A stretch of 23,784 bases of DNA from Pseudomonadota bacterium (GTDB taxonomy: Bacteria; Pseudomonadota; Alphaproteobacteria; Micropepsales; Micropepsaceae), in NCBI GenBank assembly GCA_021817355.1, contig JAKAVI010000253.1, positions 1-23,784 of the forward strand, read 5' to 3'. Of the stretch, positions 7,275-14,711 are shown one piece after another. The notes under the pieces were generated by a model. It was not told where the DNA came from. It saw only the letters and a program-made list of their open reading frames with translations, and made no database searches. The stretch's first letter is position 1, and each line of letters opens with the position of its first letter. The position numbers were made by a program, and so were the translations under genes.

Positions 7275-8305
7275 GACGGGGGCAAGACTACTGGCACTAT
7301 TTTGCCGGTGAAGCGCGCAAGGCCGGCTCGCCGCTCTACGGGGTCCTGGCCGAACGCATTGGCGAGGATGAGACGCTGAAAACCCTGGCCGCGCGCGCCC
7401 GTCCTGGCCAGCCGCGTGCCAATATGCTTCTGGGCGCGGTGCATTATCTGCTCCTGAGCGGCCATCACCACGGGCTTGCCGACTATTATGCGAGCCTGGG
7501 CGGCAGCAAGACGGCCCTTGAAGGTGACCCCTTTGCCCTCTTTGCCGATTTTGCGCGCGAGCACGAAGCCGAACTGGCCAGCCTCATTGAGACCCGTACC
7601 ACCAATACCAACGAAGTGGGGCGCTCGGCCCTTCTGCATCCGGGATTTCGCCTCGTGCATGCGCAGGCTCCCCTGCCTCTTGCCCTCATCGAGATCGGCC
7701 CCTCGGCCGGGCTCAACATGCTGTGGGACCGCTACGGTGTGCGTTACTGGCGGGACGGCGCCGCGGTATTGTCGCTTGGCCCGGAGGCTGAGCTTGTGAT
7801 CGACTGTGATCTGAAGGGCACCGGGCTTCCCCTGTGCGGAGCTGTACCCCCGGTGGCCCTCCGTCTTGGGCTCGAGCTTAATCCCAATGATCTTGAGGAC
7901 GCGCGCAATCGCGATTGGCTCTGTGCCCTCGTATGGCCCGAGCATGTCGCGCGCCTGGCCCGGCTCAAGACTGCGATCAGGTTGCGGTGCCAGATGAGCC
8001 TTGATATCCGCGGCGGCGATGCTCTCGAAAATCTCCTGGCGGCAATCTCGGGCACACCGGCAAGGACCACGGTGTGCGTCTATCACACCGTGGCGCTCTA
8101 TCAGTTCAGTCAGGCGATGAAACAGAGCCTCGAGGATCTGCTGACGGTCGCAGGGCTCAGGCGACCGGTGTTTCGTCTCGGTTTTGAACTTGCCGCGGAT
8201 ATGCGCCATCTTCTCAGCCTGCGCCGCTACGCAGACGGTGTGTGCGAGGAACAGATCCTGGCGGACGCGCAGCCACATGGCGCCTGGATGCAATGGCTGG
8301 CGTAA
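7271..8305 (+). CDS. DUF2332 family protein
   Basis: This encodes 344 residues. The start ATG overlaps the stop of the ABC1-kinase gene (ATGA at 7271-7274). The N-terminus has YWHYFAGEARKAGSPLYGVL and RPGQPRANMLLGAVHYLLL. The middle has TNEVGRSALLHPGF and the glycine-rich ALIEIGPSAGLNMLWDRYGV. The later part has GGDALENLLAAI and TTVCVYHTVALYQF. This arrangement is that of the DUF2332 family, for which no biochemical activity is established as far as I know. The IEIGPSAGLN segment resembles an S-adenosylmethionine-binding loop, so a methyltransferase-like fold is a reasonable but unproven idea. Coupling to the kinase-like gene suggests a shared process. Confidence 0.85.
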   Translation: MRRGQDYWHYFAGEARKAGSPLYGVLAERIGEDETLKTLAARARPGQPRANMLLGAVHYLLLSGHHHGLADYYASLGGSKTALEGDPFALFADFAREHEAELASLIETRTTNTNEVGRSALLHPGFRLVHAQAPLPLALIEIGPSAGLNMLWDRYGVRYWRDGAAVLSLGPEAELVIDCDLKGTGLPLCGAVPPVALRLGLELNPNDLEDARNRDWLCALVWPEHVARLARLKTAIRLRCQMSLDIRGGDALENLLAAISGTPARTTVCVYHTVALYQFSQAMKQSLEDLLTVAGLRRPVFRLGFELAADMRHLLSLRRYADGVCEEQILADAQPHGAWMQWLA

Positions 8306-8385
8306 GGCTCAAAACATGCAGGTCTGGGCGCATCGGCCAGCCTTGCTCCGCCGCGTCGGGTTGAGGTCGAAGCCAGGGAGATTTT

Positions 8386-8835
8386 ATGACCGACGATCTG
8401 CTTGATGAGGACAGCGTTGCCATTCCCGAAGGCTACCGGCGCATGGACTGGTTCCGGGGCTTCGGCCGCCAGATCGGTCCGCTCTATGAGTGGAAGGGGG
8501 CGGCGGGGGAGTACCGGCGCGCCTTTCTGGTCTGCGAGCATCACACCAACGGCATGAACAATTGCCATGGTGGCATGCTGATGGCCTTTGCCGACACCGC
8601 CTTCGGCCATGCGGTGTCGCTCGCCAAACCTGACCATTATTGGGTGACGGCGCGGCTGATGACCGATTTTCTGGCCGCCGCCCATCTTGGTGACTGGGTG
8701 GAAGGCTCTGGCCAGATCGTTGGCACTGAGGACGATCTGTTTACCGTCAAGGGCCGGATCTGGACCGGAACACGGACGCTCATGACCGGCACCGGCATCT
8801 TCAAGACGCTGAGCCGGCGGGCGCCGCGCAGTTGA
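8386..8835 (+). CDS. PaaI/hotdog-fold thioesterase family protein
   Basis: This encodes 149 residues with the hotdog thioesterase layout. The segment [20 protein letters not shown] carries the HGG motif and the following helix with an acidic residue, as expected for PaaI/YbgC-like acyl-CoA thioesterases. [20 protein letters not shown] and [19 protein letters not shown] form the characteristic strands. It probably hydrolyses an acyl- or aryl-CoA thioester in the cytoplasm; the substrate is not predictable. AGGGAGA lies 5 bases before ATG 8386. It follows the DUF2332 gene after 80 bases in the same direction and may be part of the same transcript. Confidence 0.88.
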   Translation: MTDDLLDEDSVAIPEGYRRMDWFRGFGRQIGPLYEWKGAAGEYRRAFLVCEHHTNGMNNCHGGMLMAFADTAFGHAVSLAKPDHYWVTARLMTDFLAAAHLGDWVEGSGQIVGTEDDLFTVKGRIWTGTRTLMTGTGIFKTLSRRAPRS

Positions 8836-9064
8836 TGGTGGCGCTGTCGGCGGCCATCGGCCGGGCCGGAAATGCGGATCTTGGGACGCGCCTGACGGGT
8901 CTGTGCCTTGACAGCGCGCCCGCTTCGCGGCGTCTTGCCCGCTGGTTGCGCCTTTGGGGGGCGTTCGCTCACCTGCATCGTCCCACAAAGACCTCACAAC
9001 CTTTGAAGCGAACGCGTCCCATCCTTGCTCCACCGGTAGAGCTTGGGCACGCGAGGAGAATGCG

Positions 9065-10051
9065 ATGAGCCCTACCGCTACCCCCGAAAAGCCTGCGGTT
9101 TTGAGCGGGGAAGGTCCGCTTGCGGTGCTTCACGGCGCCCGGCCGGCGGCGCCGGCATGGTTTGAAGAAGCTGTTCTGGTTGAGCCGCAAAGCGCCTTCA
9201 TCGACGTCGAGGGGGTCCCCATTCATTATCTGCGCTGGGGCGATGTGAGCAATCCTGGACTGCTTCTTGTTCATGGCAATGCCGCGCATGCCTATTGGTG
9301 GAGTTTCATCGCGCCCTATCTGGCGCGTGATTTCAATGTTGCGGCCATGGATCTTTCGGGCATGGGCGATTCAGGCTGGCGCCAAAACTATGCGATGGAG
9401 ACCTTTGCCAATGAACAGCTGGCGGTGTGTACGGCCGCCGGCATGTTCAACCATGAAATCAAGCCGGTGATCGTTGCGCACAGCTTTGGCGGTTTTGTCA
9501 CCATGCTGACCCGGGCGCTTTATGGCGCGCGACTGTCGGGGACGGTGATTGTCGATTCACCCGTCAATACGCCCGATCGTGAACATGGCGGTCCGCGGCG
9601 GCGCGAGCAGATCAAACCCAACCGGATCTATCCAGATCTGGCCTCGGCCCTGGCAAGGTTTCGTCTGATGCCACCGCAGGATTGCGACAATCTCTTTCTC
9701 GTTGACTGGGTGGCGCGTCATTCCTTGAGGGCGGTCACCCGCGAGGCCGAATGTGGCTTTACCTGGAAATTCGATCCGGCGATCTGGACAGATTTTTCCA
9801 TCGGCGACACGGCCGAACGGCTCAAGGCCGAAAGCTGCCGGATCGCCATCTTCCGCGGCGAGAACTCGGTGCTGATGCCGCCTGAGATCGGGGAATACAT
9901 GTTCAACCTCCTCGGCCGGGCCTCGCCGGTGGTGGAAATCCCGCTTGCGCGCCATCACGTGATGCTGGACCAGCCCCTGGCCCTGGTCGCCGCCCTGCGG
10001 GCGCTGCTGGCCGACTGGAATCACTCGATCCCGCGACGGCGGCGGCGTTGA
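9065..10051 (+). CDS. Alpha/beta hydrolase
   Basis: This encodes 328 residues. The alpha/beta-hydrolase landmarks are all visible: LLVHGNAAHAYWW (oxyanion HG, near 70), MDLSGMGDSG (about 95-104), the nucleophile elbow AHSFGGF with S140, and the C-terminal catalytic His in RHHVML (about 297-298). The cap region includes PNRIYPDLASALARFRLMPP. It could be an esterase, lipase, epoxide hydrolase or dehalogenase-like enzyme; sequence alone does not decide. About 40 residues precede the hydrolase core and a short poly-Arg tail ends the protein. The ATG at 9065 was chosen because GAGGAGA precedes it; an open extension to 8954 has no support. About 230 bases separate it from the thioesterase, so it may have its own promoter. 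Confidence 0.9.
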   Translation: MSPTATPEKPAVLSGEGPLAVLHGARPAAPAWFEEAVLVEPQSAFIDVEGVPIHYLRWGDVSNPGLLLVHGNAAHAYWWSFIAPYLARDFNVAAMDLSGMGDSGWRQNYAMETFANEQLAVCTAAGMFNHEIKPVIVAHSFGGFVTMLTRALYGARLSGTVIVDSPVNTPDREHGGPRRREQIKPNRIYPDLASALARFRLMPPQDCDNLFLVDWVARHSLRAVTREAECGFTWKFDPAIWTDFSIGDTAERLKAESCRIAIFRGENSVLMPPEIGEYMFNLLGRASPVVEIPLARHHVMLDQPLALVAALRALLADWNHSIPRRRRR

Positions 10052-10063
10052 GGGTGGGGACGT

Positions 10064-10091
10064 TTGCCCCGGCAAGTCGCTTTGCTATAGT
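10064..10091 (+). promoter_or_regulatory. Candidate promoter of the COX IV-pnt operon
   Basis: TTGCCC (10064-10069), a 16-bp spacer and TATAGT (10086-10091) resemble sigma-70 boxes. They lie about 40 bases upstream of the small oxidase gene and just after the alpha/beta hydrolase stop. The position is right for the six-gene operon that follows. Confidence 0.4.
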
Positions 10092-10132
10092 CAGGGTGAA
10101 GATAGCGCCCCATGTGATTCAGGATTTTAGCC

Positions 10133-10294
10133 ATGACTGACGTTCACTCCGCCTCCCACCCGTCCGGGCATGGCCATATGGATATGGCCGAGCATGTCAA
10201 AACCTGGAAGGGCTTCACCCGGCTTATCCGCTGGGGCATCGCTGCCAATGTGGTGCTGCTTGTCTTTCTCGCCATTTTCCGCACGCACGGTTAG
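10133..10294 (+). CDS. aa3-type cytochrome c oxidase subunit IV (small)
   Basis: This encodes 53 residues: a His-rich soluble start (HSASHPSGHGHMDMAEH), the conserved MAEHVKTWKGFTRLIRWG segment, one transmembrane helix (AANVVLLVFLAIF) and a short RTHG end. This is the bacterial aa3-type oxidase subunit IV family (PF07835), a single-helix accessory subunit of the terminal oxidase in alphaproteobacteria. The family is known to sit in front of transhydrogenase genes in several alphaproteobacteria rather than with ctaC/ctaD, and this arrangement is seen here: pntAA starts 17 bases downstream. CAGGA precedes the ATG. No other oxidase genes are in the window. Confidence 0.88.
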   Translation: MTDVHSASHPSGHGHMDMAEHVKTWKGFTRLIRWGIAANVVLLVFLAIFRTHG

Positions 10295-10311
10295 GCGAGG
10301 AGAGGGGGGCT

Positions 10312-11442
10312 ATGAAACTCGCAGTACTCAAGGAACGCCGTTCCGGCGAGCGGCGTGTTGCGGTCTCTGCGGACACCGTCAAAAAATATAAGGCCCTTGG
10401 CATCGAGGTTTTGATCGAGTCCGGTGCAGGAAGCCTGGCGCATTTCAGCGATGCCGATTTTGAAGCTGCGGGCGCAGTCGTCACTCCGGACGCGGCACGG
10501 ATGCTCGCCGAAGCCGATCTCGTATTGTCGGTGCGGGCGCCCCAGGCCGAGCAGATCGCGCAGATGAAGCAGGGCGCGGTGCTTGCCTGTCTTCTTGCTC
10601 CGTACACGGAAAAAGACGTGATTGCCCAACTGGCAGCACAGGGCGTGATCGCGCTGGCGATGGAATTGGTGCCGCGCATCAGCCGGGCGCAAGCGATGGA
10701 CGTGTTGTCGTCGCAGGCCAATCTGGCCGGCTACAAGGCGGTGATCGATGCCGCCGCGGCATTCGGCCGCGCCATGCCGATGATGATGACGGCAGCGGGC
10801 ACCATTGCTCCGGCACGGGTGTTCATCATGGGCGTTGGGGTCGCAGGTCTGCAGGCGATTGCGACGGCGCGCCGGCTGGGGGCGATTGTCTCGGCCACCG
10901 ATGTGCGTCCGGCCACCAAGGAGCAGGTGGAAAGTCTAGGCGCCAGCTTCGTGGCGGTGATCGACGAGGAGTTCAGGCAAGCCGAAACCGCGAGCGGCTA
11001 TGCCAAGCCGATGAGCGCGGAGTATCAGGCCAAACAGGCCGCGCTCATCGCCGAGACCATCAAGAAGCAGGACATCGTCATTACCACGGCGCTGATTCCC
11101 GGACGCAAGGCGCCGGTTCTGGTCAGCGAAGAGATGGTGCGCAGCATGAAGCCGGGCTCAATCATCGTTGATCTGGCGGCGGAGCAGGGTGGCAATTGTC
11201 CCTTGACCCAGGCCGACGCGGTGATCGACGTCCATGGTGTGACCATCATGGGGCCGACCAATCTTCCGGCCCGGCTCGCCGTCGATGCTTCGAGCCTCTA
11301 CGCGCGCAATCTGCTCAATCTCGTCACCCTCATGGTTGACCGCAAGACGGGTCAACTCGCGCTCGACTGGGATGACGATATCATCAAGGGTGCGGCGCTG
11401 ACCCGTGATGGCGCCATCGTCCATCCGAGCCTGAAAGGCTGA
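10312..11442 (+). CDS. pntAA: NAD(P)(+) transhydrogenase (Re/Si-specific) subunit alpha, part 1
   Basis: This encodes 376 residues, the soluble NAD(H)-binding domain I of proton-translocating transhydrogenase, which uses the proton gradient to transfer hydride from NADH to NADP+. The start [20 protein letters not shown] and the block [20 protein letters not shown] are family hallmarks. The Rossmann motif G174-V-G-V-A-G179 and the mobile loop around [11 protein letters not shown] follow. The protein stops after domain I, so this is the split alpha-subunit form found in Rhodospirillum and relatives. A purine-rich GAGGAGAGGGG precedes the ATG. It is followed after 4 bases by pntAB. Confidence 0.97.
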   Translation: MKLAVLKERRSGERRVAVSADTVKKYKALGIEVLIESGAGSLAHFSDADFEAAGAVVTPDAARMLAEADLVLSVRAPQAEQIAQMKQGAVLACLLAPYTEKDVIAQLAAQGVIALAMELVPRISRAQAMDVLSSQANLAGYKAVIDAAAAFGRAMPMMMTAAGTIAPARVFIMGVGVAGLQAIATARRLGAIVSATDVRPATKEQVESLGASFVAVIDEEFRQAETASGYAKPMSAEYQAKQAALIAETIKKQDIVITTALIPGRKAPVLVSEEMVRSMKPGSIIVDLAAEQGGNCPLTQADAVIDVHGVTIMGPTNLPARLAVDASSLYARNLLNLVTLMVDRKTGQLALDWDDDIIKGAALTRDGAIVHPSLKG

Positions 11443-11446
11443 AGTC

Positions 11447-11875
11447 ATGCACGCTGCCGGTCTCATTGATCCCTTTGTGTTTCGTCTGTCGATCTTCGTG
11501 CTGGCGATCTTCGTCGGCTATTTTGTGGTGTGGAGTGTCACCCCAGCCCTGCATACCCCGCTGATGAGCGTCACCAATGCCATTTCCTCGGTGATCGTGG
11601 TGGGCGCCCTGATTGCCGTGGGGGTGAACACGCATGCCTCCTCCCATGTGGTGGTGAGCGTGCATCATCACATCGTCGTGGTGGGGGGCACAGCCGGGGG
11701 CCTTGCCGTGCACCTTGCGCACACGCTCTTCGGCGTGGCGCCGATATCGCAGGGCTATAGCTGGGCCTCGAAACTATTTGGCTTTTTCGCGCTCATTCTG
11801 GCCTCGGTCAACATCTTCGGAGGCTTTCTCGTCACCCAGCGCATGCTGGCGATGTACAAGAAGAAGGAGAAATAA
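11447..11875 (+). CDS. pntAB: NAD(P)(+) transhydrogenase subunit alpha, part 2 (membrane)
   Basis: This encodes 142 residues, the small membrane part of domain II. About four hydrophobic helices are visible: [16 protein letters not shown], the conserved [20 protein letters not shown], a His/Val-rich third segment, and [20 protein letters not shown] followed by the end [13 protein letters not shown]. The [11 protein letters not shown] motif is diagnostic of the family. Compared with usual members of about 100-140 residues, this one has an insertion between helices 2 and 3 containing a run of His ([18 protein letters not shown]). It is followed by two unexpected small genes instead of pntB. Confidence 0.94.
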   Translation: MHAAGLIDPFVFRLSIFVLAIFVGYFVVWSVTPALHTPLMSVTNAISSVIVVGALIAVGVNTHASSHVVVSVHHHIVVVGGTAGGLAVHLAHTLFGVAPISQGYSWASKLFGFFALILASVNIFGGFLVTQRMLAMYKKKEK

Positions 11876-11879
11876 GTCC

Positions 11880-12143
11880 GTGGTCCGGCACCGCACTGGT
11901 CGCGGGCTGATGCTTCTCTCCGCCGCTCTGGGCTGCGGGGGCGGCCTTGCTCTGGCTGTGGTGGCTGTCTGGGAAGCGAACCATGGGCAGACGGGGCATG
12001 CGGCACGTCTGCAGAGCACGGGCTTGCTTGCTTGGCCCGCCCTGACGCAGGGCTGGGTTAACGGCATGCTGGTTCTGGCCGTCGGCGCAAATTTTATCCT
12101 GACCGCAGCGACCAGCTTTAGCTGGCGCCGGAGCCTGCCATGA
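11880..12143 (+). CDS. Small two-helix membrane protein inside the pnt operon, family unknown
   Basis: This encodes 87 residues from GTG 11880, with AGAAGGAG ending about 10 bases upstream. An in-frame ATG at 11910 would give 77 residues. Two hydrophobic segments are visible: LMLLSAALGCGGGLALAVVA (about residues 11-31) and GMLVLAVGANFILTAATSF (about 61-80). They are joined by a polar stretch with WEANHGQTGHAARL. I do not recognise the family. It starts 4 bases after pntAB and its stop overlaps the next start (ATGA 12140-12143), so it is almost certainly translated with its neighbours. A role in transhydrogenase assembly or regulation, or in an unrelated membrane process, cannot be distinguished from sequence. 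Confidence 0.72.
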   Translation: MVRHRTGRGLMLLSAALGCGGGLALAVVAVWEANHGQTGHAARLQSTGLLAWPALTQGWVNGMLVLAVGANFILTAATSFSWRRSLP

Positions 12144-12583
12144 GGCGCGATGAAGCGTTTCTCGCCCACCATGTGCTCCTGGCTGCAGGGGGCGGGATCC
12201 TGCTGGTTTATTCCGTATTGGCCTGCGGTATTGTTCTTCTGTGCGCGAACAACCCCTTCGCCACATGGGCGAGTGGCATTGAAATTCTCGCTTGCGTCAT
12301 GTTGTTCGTGCAAAGCATGCGGCCACAGCGGATCTGGCAGATGCGCATTGGCGGCGTCAACCTGGTGCTGATGGGTCTTTATTGGAGCATCGGCGCGGCA
12401 TTGACGCGCGCGGCGTTACTCTATGGCTACAGGTCGTGGATCGAGGGTGCTGGTGGCATCCTGGTTCTGTTGGGAATCGCAGTGCTGTGGTCGGGTGATG
12501 GTAGCTGGTTTGCGCCGCTGGAGGAGGTGGAGCACATGCTACCGCTGCCGCGGCCGCTGAGGAAATTCGGGGGCAATATCTAG
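12140..12583 (+). CDS. Four-helix membrane protein inside the pnt operon, family unknown
   Basis: This encodes 147 residues with four likely transmembrane helices: VLLAAGGGILLVYSVLACGI (about 12-34), SGIEILACVMLFVQSM (about 44-60), IGGVNLVLMGLYWSIGAALT (about 70-90) and GGILVLLGIAVLWSGDGSW (about 104-120). The cytoplasmic tail contains PLEEVEHMLPLPRPLRKFGG. I do not recognise it. It is coupled to the gene before it by a 4-base overlap, and its stop TAG (12581-12583) directly abuts the ATG of pntB. This packing means pntB translation probably depends on ribosomes finishing this gene. Whether the protein joins the transhydrogenase is inference. Confidence 0.78.
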   Translation: MRRDEAFLAHHVLLAAGGGILLVYSVLACGIVLLCANNPFATWASGIEILACVMLFVQSMRPQRIWQMRIGGVNLVLMGLYWSIGAALTRAALLYGYRSWIEGAGGILVLLGIAVLWSGDGSWFAPLEEVEHMLPLPRPLRKFGGNI

Positions 12584-13981
12584 ATGACTGCGAACCTGGC
12601 CGCGCTGGCCTATTTGTTCTCGGGTGTGATGTTCATTCAGGCGCTGCGCGGCTTGTCGTCGCCTGCGACCAGTCGCGCTGGCAATCGCAACGGTATGATC
12701 GGCATGCTGGTGGCAATCCTCACCACCTTGTGGGTGACGGGCGGCACGGACATGCTCACCTGGGCCATGATCTGCGGTGGCATTGCCATCGGCGGGGTGA
12801 TCGGTGCGGTAGTCGCCCGGCGCATTGCCATGACGGCGATGCCCCAGCTCGTTGCTGCCTTTCATTCGCTCGTCGGTCTTGCCGCCGTGCTTGTTGCCGC
12901 CGCCGCGCTTTATTCCCCGCAGGCTTATGGCATTGGCTTTGAGGGGGCGATCAGGGCTCAGAGCCTGATCGAGATGAGCCTTGGGGTGGCCATTGGTGCG
13001 ATCACCTTTGCCGGCTCGCTGATCGCGTTCGCCAAACTCAACGGCAATATGTCGGGTGCCTCGATCCTCCTGCCGGGGCGTCATGCCCTCAATCTGCTGA
13101 TCGGCATCGCCATCATCGCTCTGATGGGCTACTTCATTGACGCCCAGCCCCATTGGGCATTCTGGGCGATCGCCGTACTTTCCTTTGTCTTCGGCATCAC
13201 CCTCATCATTCCCATCGGCGGTGCCGACATGCCGGTGGTGGTGTCGATGCTCAATTCCTATTCGGGCTGGGCTGCGGCGGGAATCGGTTTTACCCTCGAA
13301 AACACCGCCCTCATCATCACCGGTGCGCTGGTCGGCTCGTCGGGTGCGATCCTCTCCTACATCATGTGCAAGGGCATGAACCGCAGTTTCATCTCGGTGA
13401 TATTGGGCGGCTTCGGCGGTGAGGTGGCGAGCGCTGGCGGCAAGGCCGAGGCCCGTCCGGTCAAGCAGGGTTCGGCCGAGGATGCGGCCTTCATCATGAA
13501 GAACGCCGGCAGCGTCATCATCGTGCCGGGTTACGGCATGGCGGTTGCCCAGGCCCAGCACGCGGTACGCGAGATGGCCGACGTGCTCAAGAAGGAAGGG
13601 GTGAAGGTCTCCTACGCCATCCACCCGGTGGCCGGGCGCATGCCCGGGCACATGAACGTGCTCTTGGCCGAAGCCAATGTGCCCTATGACGAAGTCTTCG
13701 AGCTCGAGGACATCAACAGCCAGTTTTCCCAGGCCGACGTCGCTTATGTCATCGGCGCCAATGACGTCACCAATCCGGCCGCCAAATCCAATCCGCAGTC
13801 GCCGATTTTCGGTATGCCGATCCTCGATGTCGAGAAGGCCAAGACCGTACTTTTCGTCAAACGCGGCATGGGCTCGGGTTATGCCGGCATCGAGAATGAG
13901 CTGTTCTTCCGCGACAACACCATGATGCTCTTTGGTGATGCCAAGAAGATGACCGAGGAAATCGTCAAGTCGCTCGCCTGA
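12584..13981 (+). CDS. pntB: NAD(P)(+) transhydrogenase subunit beta
   Basis: This encodes 465 residues. The N-terminal half has about eight to nine transmembrane helices of domain II, with family segments such as GSLIAFAKLNG, LPGRHALNLL and SMLNSYSGWAAAGIGFTLEN. The C-terminal domain III binds NADP(H): VPGYGMAVAQAQ (G316-Y-G318), HPVAGRMPGHMNVLLAEANV, IGANDVTNPAAK and the terminal FVKRGMGSGYAGIENELF. All parts are intact and of normal length, so the operon should make a working proton-translocating transhydrogenase supplying NADPH. No separate ribosome binding site is evident, consistent with coupling to the preceding gene, which ends at the base before the ATG. Confidence 0.97.
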   Translation: MTANLAALAYLFSGVMFIQALRGLSSPATSRAGNRNGMIGMLVAILTTLWVTGGTDMLTWAMICGGIAIGGVIGAVVARRIAMTAMPQLVAAFHSLVGLAAVLVAAAALYSPQAYGIGFEGAIRAQSLIEMSLGVAIGAITFAGSLIAFAKLNGNMSGASILLPGRHALNLLIGIAIIALMGYFIDAQPHWAFWAIAVLSFVFGITLIIPIGGADMPVVVSMLNSYSGWAAAGIGFTLENTALIITGALVGSSGAILSYIMCKGMNRSFISVILGGFGGEVASAGGKAEARPVKQGSAEDAAFIMKNAGSVIIVPGYGMAVAQAQHAVREMADVLKKEGVKVSYAIHPVAGRMPGHMNVLLAEANVPYDEVFELEDINSQFSQADVAYVIGANDVTNPAAKSNPQSPIFGMPILDVEKAKTVLFVKRGMGSGYAGIENELFFRDNTMMLFGDAKKMTEEIVKSLA

Positions 13982-14213
13982 GCCGCGGGACGGCGGGCTG
14001 TGCCGGGGCGGTTCCTCTTGGACAGGGATCGGGCTCCTGCCCCTTTTGGGGGTGCGGGCTTGGCCAGTGATCAACTGCGATCTTAGGTTGGGGGGCTTGG
14101 CGGCGGCGGGCGCTGCCAGTATGGTCGCACGCAAATCAGGACGGTTGGCCAAGGGTTTGCGCGCAGGTCTGCCGCTTTTCGGACGCTTCTGCGCAAAGGC
14201 AAGGGACGCGGCA

Positions 14214-14669
14214 ATGTCGGATTCGAATGGCGACGAAAAGAAGAGTTCTTCGGATTTCATGCGTAACCCTCTCGTGCTCGTGGGGCTCGCCGCTGTCGTC
14301 ATCCTGGCCGTAGCCGGGGCCTATTTTCTCGGCAAGCAGGGCGTGGGCAGTTCCTCCGGTGGTGGCGCCCTCAGCCAGGGCACGCAGGTTGCGCAGGTCG
14401 GCGGGGTCTGCGGGATCACGCTCGACCGGCTGCGCGCCTATGGCGTCGTCGAACCGGATACAACGCTGGTTTCCAAGGACGCGACCCCGACCAGCGTCAA
14501 GAACCGGGTGACCTGCAAGGCCAAGTTCGGCGCCAAGGTCTATACGGCCGAGGTCGACGAGCGCTGCTCGACGCTGAGCGATTTCAGCTGCCTAAGGATC
14601 TGGAATGTCACCGATTCAAACGGCAAGACGCTGTTCCAGCATCGCGGCTTCCTGCCCCCCACCGACTGA
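14214..14669 (+). CDS. Membrane-anchored four-cysteine periplasmic protein, family unknown
   Basis: This encodes 151 residues. Residues 1-17 are polar and charged, 18-40 form one transmembrane helix (NPLVLVGLAAVVILAVAGAY), and the rest is a small soluble domain probably in the periplasm. It carries four cysteines (C66, C101, C118, C126), enough for two disulfides, and segments such as CGITLDRLRAYGVVEPDTT and CLRIWNVTDSNGKTLFQHRG. I do not recognise the domain. ATG 14214 was chosen because AAGGGA lies 8 bases upstream; the open frame back to 14046 has no sign of being coding. It is 42 bases upstream of the metal exporter gene. Confidence 0.75.
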   Translation: MSDSNGDEKKSSSDFMRNPLVLVGLAAVVILAVAGAYFLGKQGVGSSSGGGALSQGTQVAQVGGVCGITLDRLRAYGVVEPDTTLVSKDATPTSVKNRVTCKAKFGAKVYTAEVDERCSTLSDFSCLRIWNVTDSNGKTLFQHRGFLPPTD

Positions 14670-14676
14670 GCCGGGC

Positions 14677-14705
14677 TTGGTGTTGCGCCTCTCTGCGCTT
14701 ATGTT
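14677..14705 (+). promoter_or_regulatory. Candidate promoter placed for a leaderless dmeF transcript
   Basis: TTGGTG (14677-14682), a 17-bp spacer and TATGTT (14700-14705) fit sigma-70 boxes fairly well. Initiation 7 bases after the -10 box would fall on the A of the dmeF ATG (14712), which lacks a Shine-Dalgarno. Confidence 0.35.
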
Positions 14706-14711
14706 GTCGCC

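Noticed and set aside
8908..8913. Perfect TTGACA upstream of the alpha/beta hydrolase gene
   Set aside because: No acceptable -10 box is found at 16-18 bp spacing; the sequence there is GC-rich.
8832..9068. 78-codon frame between the thioesterase and the alpha/beta hydrolase
   Set aside because: It has a TTG start without a ribosome binding site and a basic, low-similarity translation, and it overlaps the hydrolase start.
14040..14051. CCCCTTTTGGGG after pntB as a terminator
   Set aside because: The stem is only 4 bp and no T-run follows.
12539..14302. 587-codon open frame antisense to pntB
   Set aside because: It lies opposite a strongly conserved gene, its His/Gly/Arg-rich translation resembles no family, and long shadow frames are expected in GC-rich DNA.
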